Origin: Candidatus Galloscillospira excrementavium
GTDB taxonomy: Bacteria > Bacillota > Clostridia > Oscillospirales > Oscillospiraceae
Reading direction: 5' to 3'
DNA length: 8,746 nt
NCBI GenBank assembly: GCA_018711785.1
Contig: DVHW01000232.1
Location: forward strand, 1 to 8,746
The position numbers and the translations under genes were made by a program. Of the stretch, positions 7,924 to 8,746 are shown in pieces. The first letter of the stretch is position 1; each line of letters begins with the position of its first letter. Under the pieces are notes generated by a model that was not told where the DNA came from, made no database searches, and was given only the letters and a program-made list of their open reading frames with translations.

Positions 7924-8484
7924 ATGGGACGAAAACTGTGGACGGCGGCGGTGCTGGCCGCGGCTCTGATTCTGGCGCTGGCCGGCTGCGACGGGGCGTC
8001 CGGCCCGGCGGCGGATGTAACCCCCACGCCCGCGCCAATCGAGACCTCCACCCCGCCGGCGGATGGGAAGAGCGGGGGAGAGACCGCCGACGGCTGGGGG
8101 CTGACCATGGACCTCACCTTCCGCTCGTCCACGGTGCTGGAGGTTACCTTCACCCACTCCCCCGAAGCGGGGGCGGAGGAGGCCGAGCTCACCACGACGC
8201 CGGCCTATGAGATCCGGGGGCTCTACCAGGGGGAGAGCCTGGCCTTCGGGGACTACCTGCGCAATGTGCTCCAACGGGAGTGGGACGACGTGGAGTTCCT
8301 GTTTGACAGCGCCCCGGTCACCATCCCCTGGGGTGGCAGCGTGACCCTGAGCTGCGACCTGGAGGCCACCTACGGCCCCCTGCCGCCGGGGACATATATC
8401 CTATGCAGGCCGGTCACCCGGACGGCGGAGGGCGGGGAGCCCGAGACAAGGGTCTATACCGCCCGCTTCGGGGTGGTGGACTGA
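7924..8484 (+). CDS. Small exported lipoprotein with probable bacterial Ig-like domain
   Basis: A 186-residue protein anchored to the outer face of the membrane. It begins with a lipoprotein signal peptide: basic RK at 3-4, a hydrophobic core at about 8-20 and lipobox LAGC with C22 as the lipidated residue. A Pro/Thr/Ser/Ala-rich linker follows (about 23-55). The remainder (about 60-186) is predicted beta-rich. Its motif TIPWGGSVTLSCDLEATYG, then LPPGTYILCRPV (about 151-164), resembles the last strands of the Ig-like domain (Big_14-type) seen in many Firmicutes lipoproteins, typically ending 'YG.L.PGtYrI'. That likeness is from memory and moderate. A purine-rich site (AGGAAGG, 7910-7916) stands 7 bases before the ATG. 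A weak -10-like TATCAT (7887-7892) lacks a good -35 box. No terminator follows; the deoC promoter begins 31 bases after the stop. No enzymatic motif is visible and the function is unknown. Confidence 0.85.
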   Translation: MGRKLWTAAVLAAALILALAGCDGASGPAADVTPTPAPIETSTPPADGKSGGETADGWGLTMDLTFRSSTVLEVTFTHSPEAGAEEAELTTTPAYEIRGLYQGESLAFGDYLRNVLQREWDDVEFLFDSAPVTIPWGGSVTLSCDLEATYGPLPPGTYILCRPVTRTAEGGEPETRVYTARFGVVD

Positions 8485-8514
8485 GCGCGGGGCGGGGAAA
8501 GCGGGGAGAACGGC

Positions 8515-8543
8515 TTGCCTTTTGAGGCGAACTGTGGTTAAAT
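8515..8543 (+). promoter_or_regulatory. Predicted SigA promoter of deoC
   Basis: TTGCCT (8515-8520) and TTAAAT (8538-8543) are 17 bases apart, and TGG directly before the -10 box gives an extended -10. Transcription would begin near 8550. The promoter follows the lipoprotein gene directly, so deoC is probably expressed independently of it. Confidence 0.55.
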
Positions 8544-8553
8544 GGAGCAAACA

Positions 8554-8571
8554 GGGCCGGTCTCCCGGCCC
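8554..8571 (+). other. Hairpin at the 5' end of the predicted deoC mRNA
   Basis: GGGCCGG (8554-8560) and CCGGCCC (8565-8571) form a perfect 7-bp GC stem around a TCTC loop. It sits just after the predicted transcription start and 6 bases before the ribosome binding site. No T-run follows, so it is not a terminator; it may protect the 5' end or modulate initiation. Confidence 0.4.
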
Positions 8572-8589
8572 GGCAACGGAGGGAACATG

Positions 8590-8746
8590 ATGAGCGAACA
8601 GAGACCCATTCGGTACGGCGCGGTGGCGGACACCCTGAAGCCCGCCGACCTGGCGGGGTACATCGACCACACCCTGCTCAAGCCGGAGGCCAGCCGGGCC
8701 GACGTGAAGAAGGTCTGTGACGAGGCGAAGGAACACCGCTTTGCCA
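8590..8746 (+). CDS. deoC: Deoxyribose-phosphate aldolase (partial, N-terminal part only)
   Basis: This cytosolic enzyme cleaves 2-deoxyribose-5-phosphate into acetaldehyde and glyceraldehyde-3-phosphate, the last step in using deoxyribose from deoxynucleosides. About 52 codons lie in the window before it runs off the edge. The diagnostic N-terminal motif LAGYIDHTLLKPEA is followed by VKKVCDEAKEHRFA, as in Firmicutes DeoC. The catalytic lysines lie beyond the window, so activity cannot be checked. Two consecutive ATGs (8587 and 8590) are available. GGAGG (8578-8582) is 4 bases from the first and 7 from the second, so the second is preferred, although annotators may choose 8587. The 14 residues before the motif form a short extension compared with shorter Firmicutes homologues. 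The gene has its own promoter, and udp, another nucleoside catabolic gene, lies upstream on the same strand. Confidence 0.94.
   Translation, partial: MSEQRPIRYGAVADTLKPADLAGYIDHTLLKPEASRADVKKVCDEAKEHRFA

Overview
The window reads as ordinary chromosome from a GC-rich anaerobic member of the Clostridia. The strong GC preference at third codon positions, together with a membrane pyrophosphatase, a class A flavodiiron protein, a DtxR-type regulator and Firmicutes-style uridine phosphorylase and DeoC, suggests something like the Oscillospiraceae (Flavonifractor/Intestinimonas relatives). This placement is inferred from gene content and protein flavour, not from a search. No rRNA, tRNA, CRISPR array, transposase, phage gene or recombination site was seen.

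Layout. 1-1919 (minus) is a membrane-bound, K+-dependent and probably Na+-pumping pyrophosphatase (hppA), cut at its C-terminus by the window edge. 2082-3536 and 3533-4933 (both minus) are trkH and trkA, the K+ channel subunit and its two-RCK regulatory subunit. They overlap by 4 bases as a translationally coupled pair. A 235-base divergent spacer holds a promoter for each direction. 5169-5936 (plus) is uridine phosphorylase (udp). It converges on 6000-7190 (minus), a flavodiiron protein (fprA), across one perfect 18-bp hairpin that can serve as terminator for both. 7359-7727 (minus) is a short DtxR/MntR-family metal-dependent repressor. 7924-8484 (plus) is a small lipoprotein with a probable Ig-like domain. 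8590-8746 (plus) is the first third or less of deoC, deoxyribose-phosphate aldolase.

How the genes fit together. TrkAH imports K+, and the neighbouring pyrophosphatase carries the K+-requiring signature and a Glu placement typical of Na+ pumps, so 1-4933 reads as a monovalent-cation module. FprA (O2 or NO reduction at a di-iron site) lies directly downstream of a DtxR-type regulator, suggesting a link between iron status and oxidative or nitrosative defence. udp and deoC both belong to nucleoside salvage and catabolism but are separate units here, each with its own promoter.

The most interesting non-coding feature is the roughly 120-base fprA leader. Its very good SigA-type promoter is followed by a terminator-like hairpin and competing complementary segments before the ribosome binding site, so it may be an attenuator. 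I found no convincing previously undescribed system.
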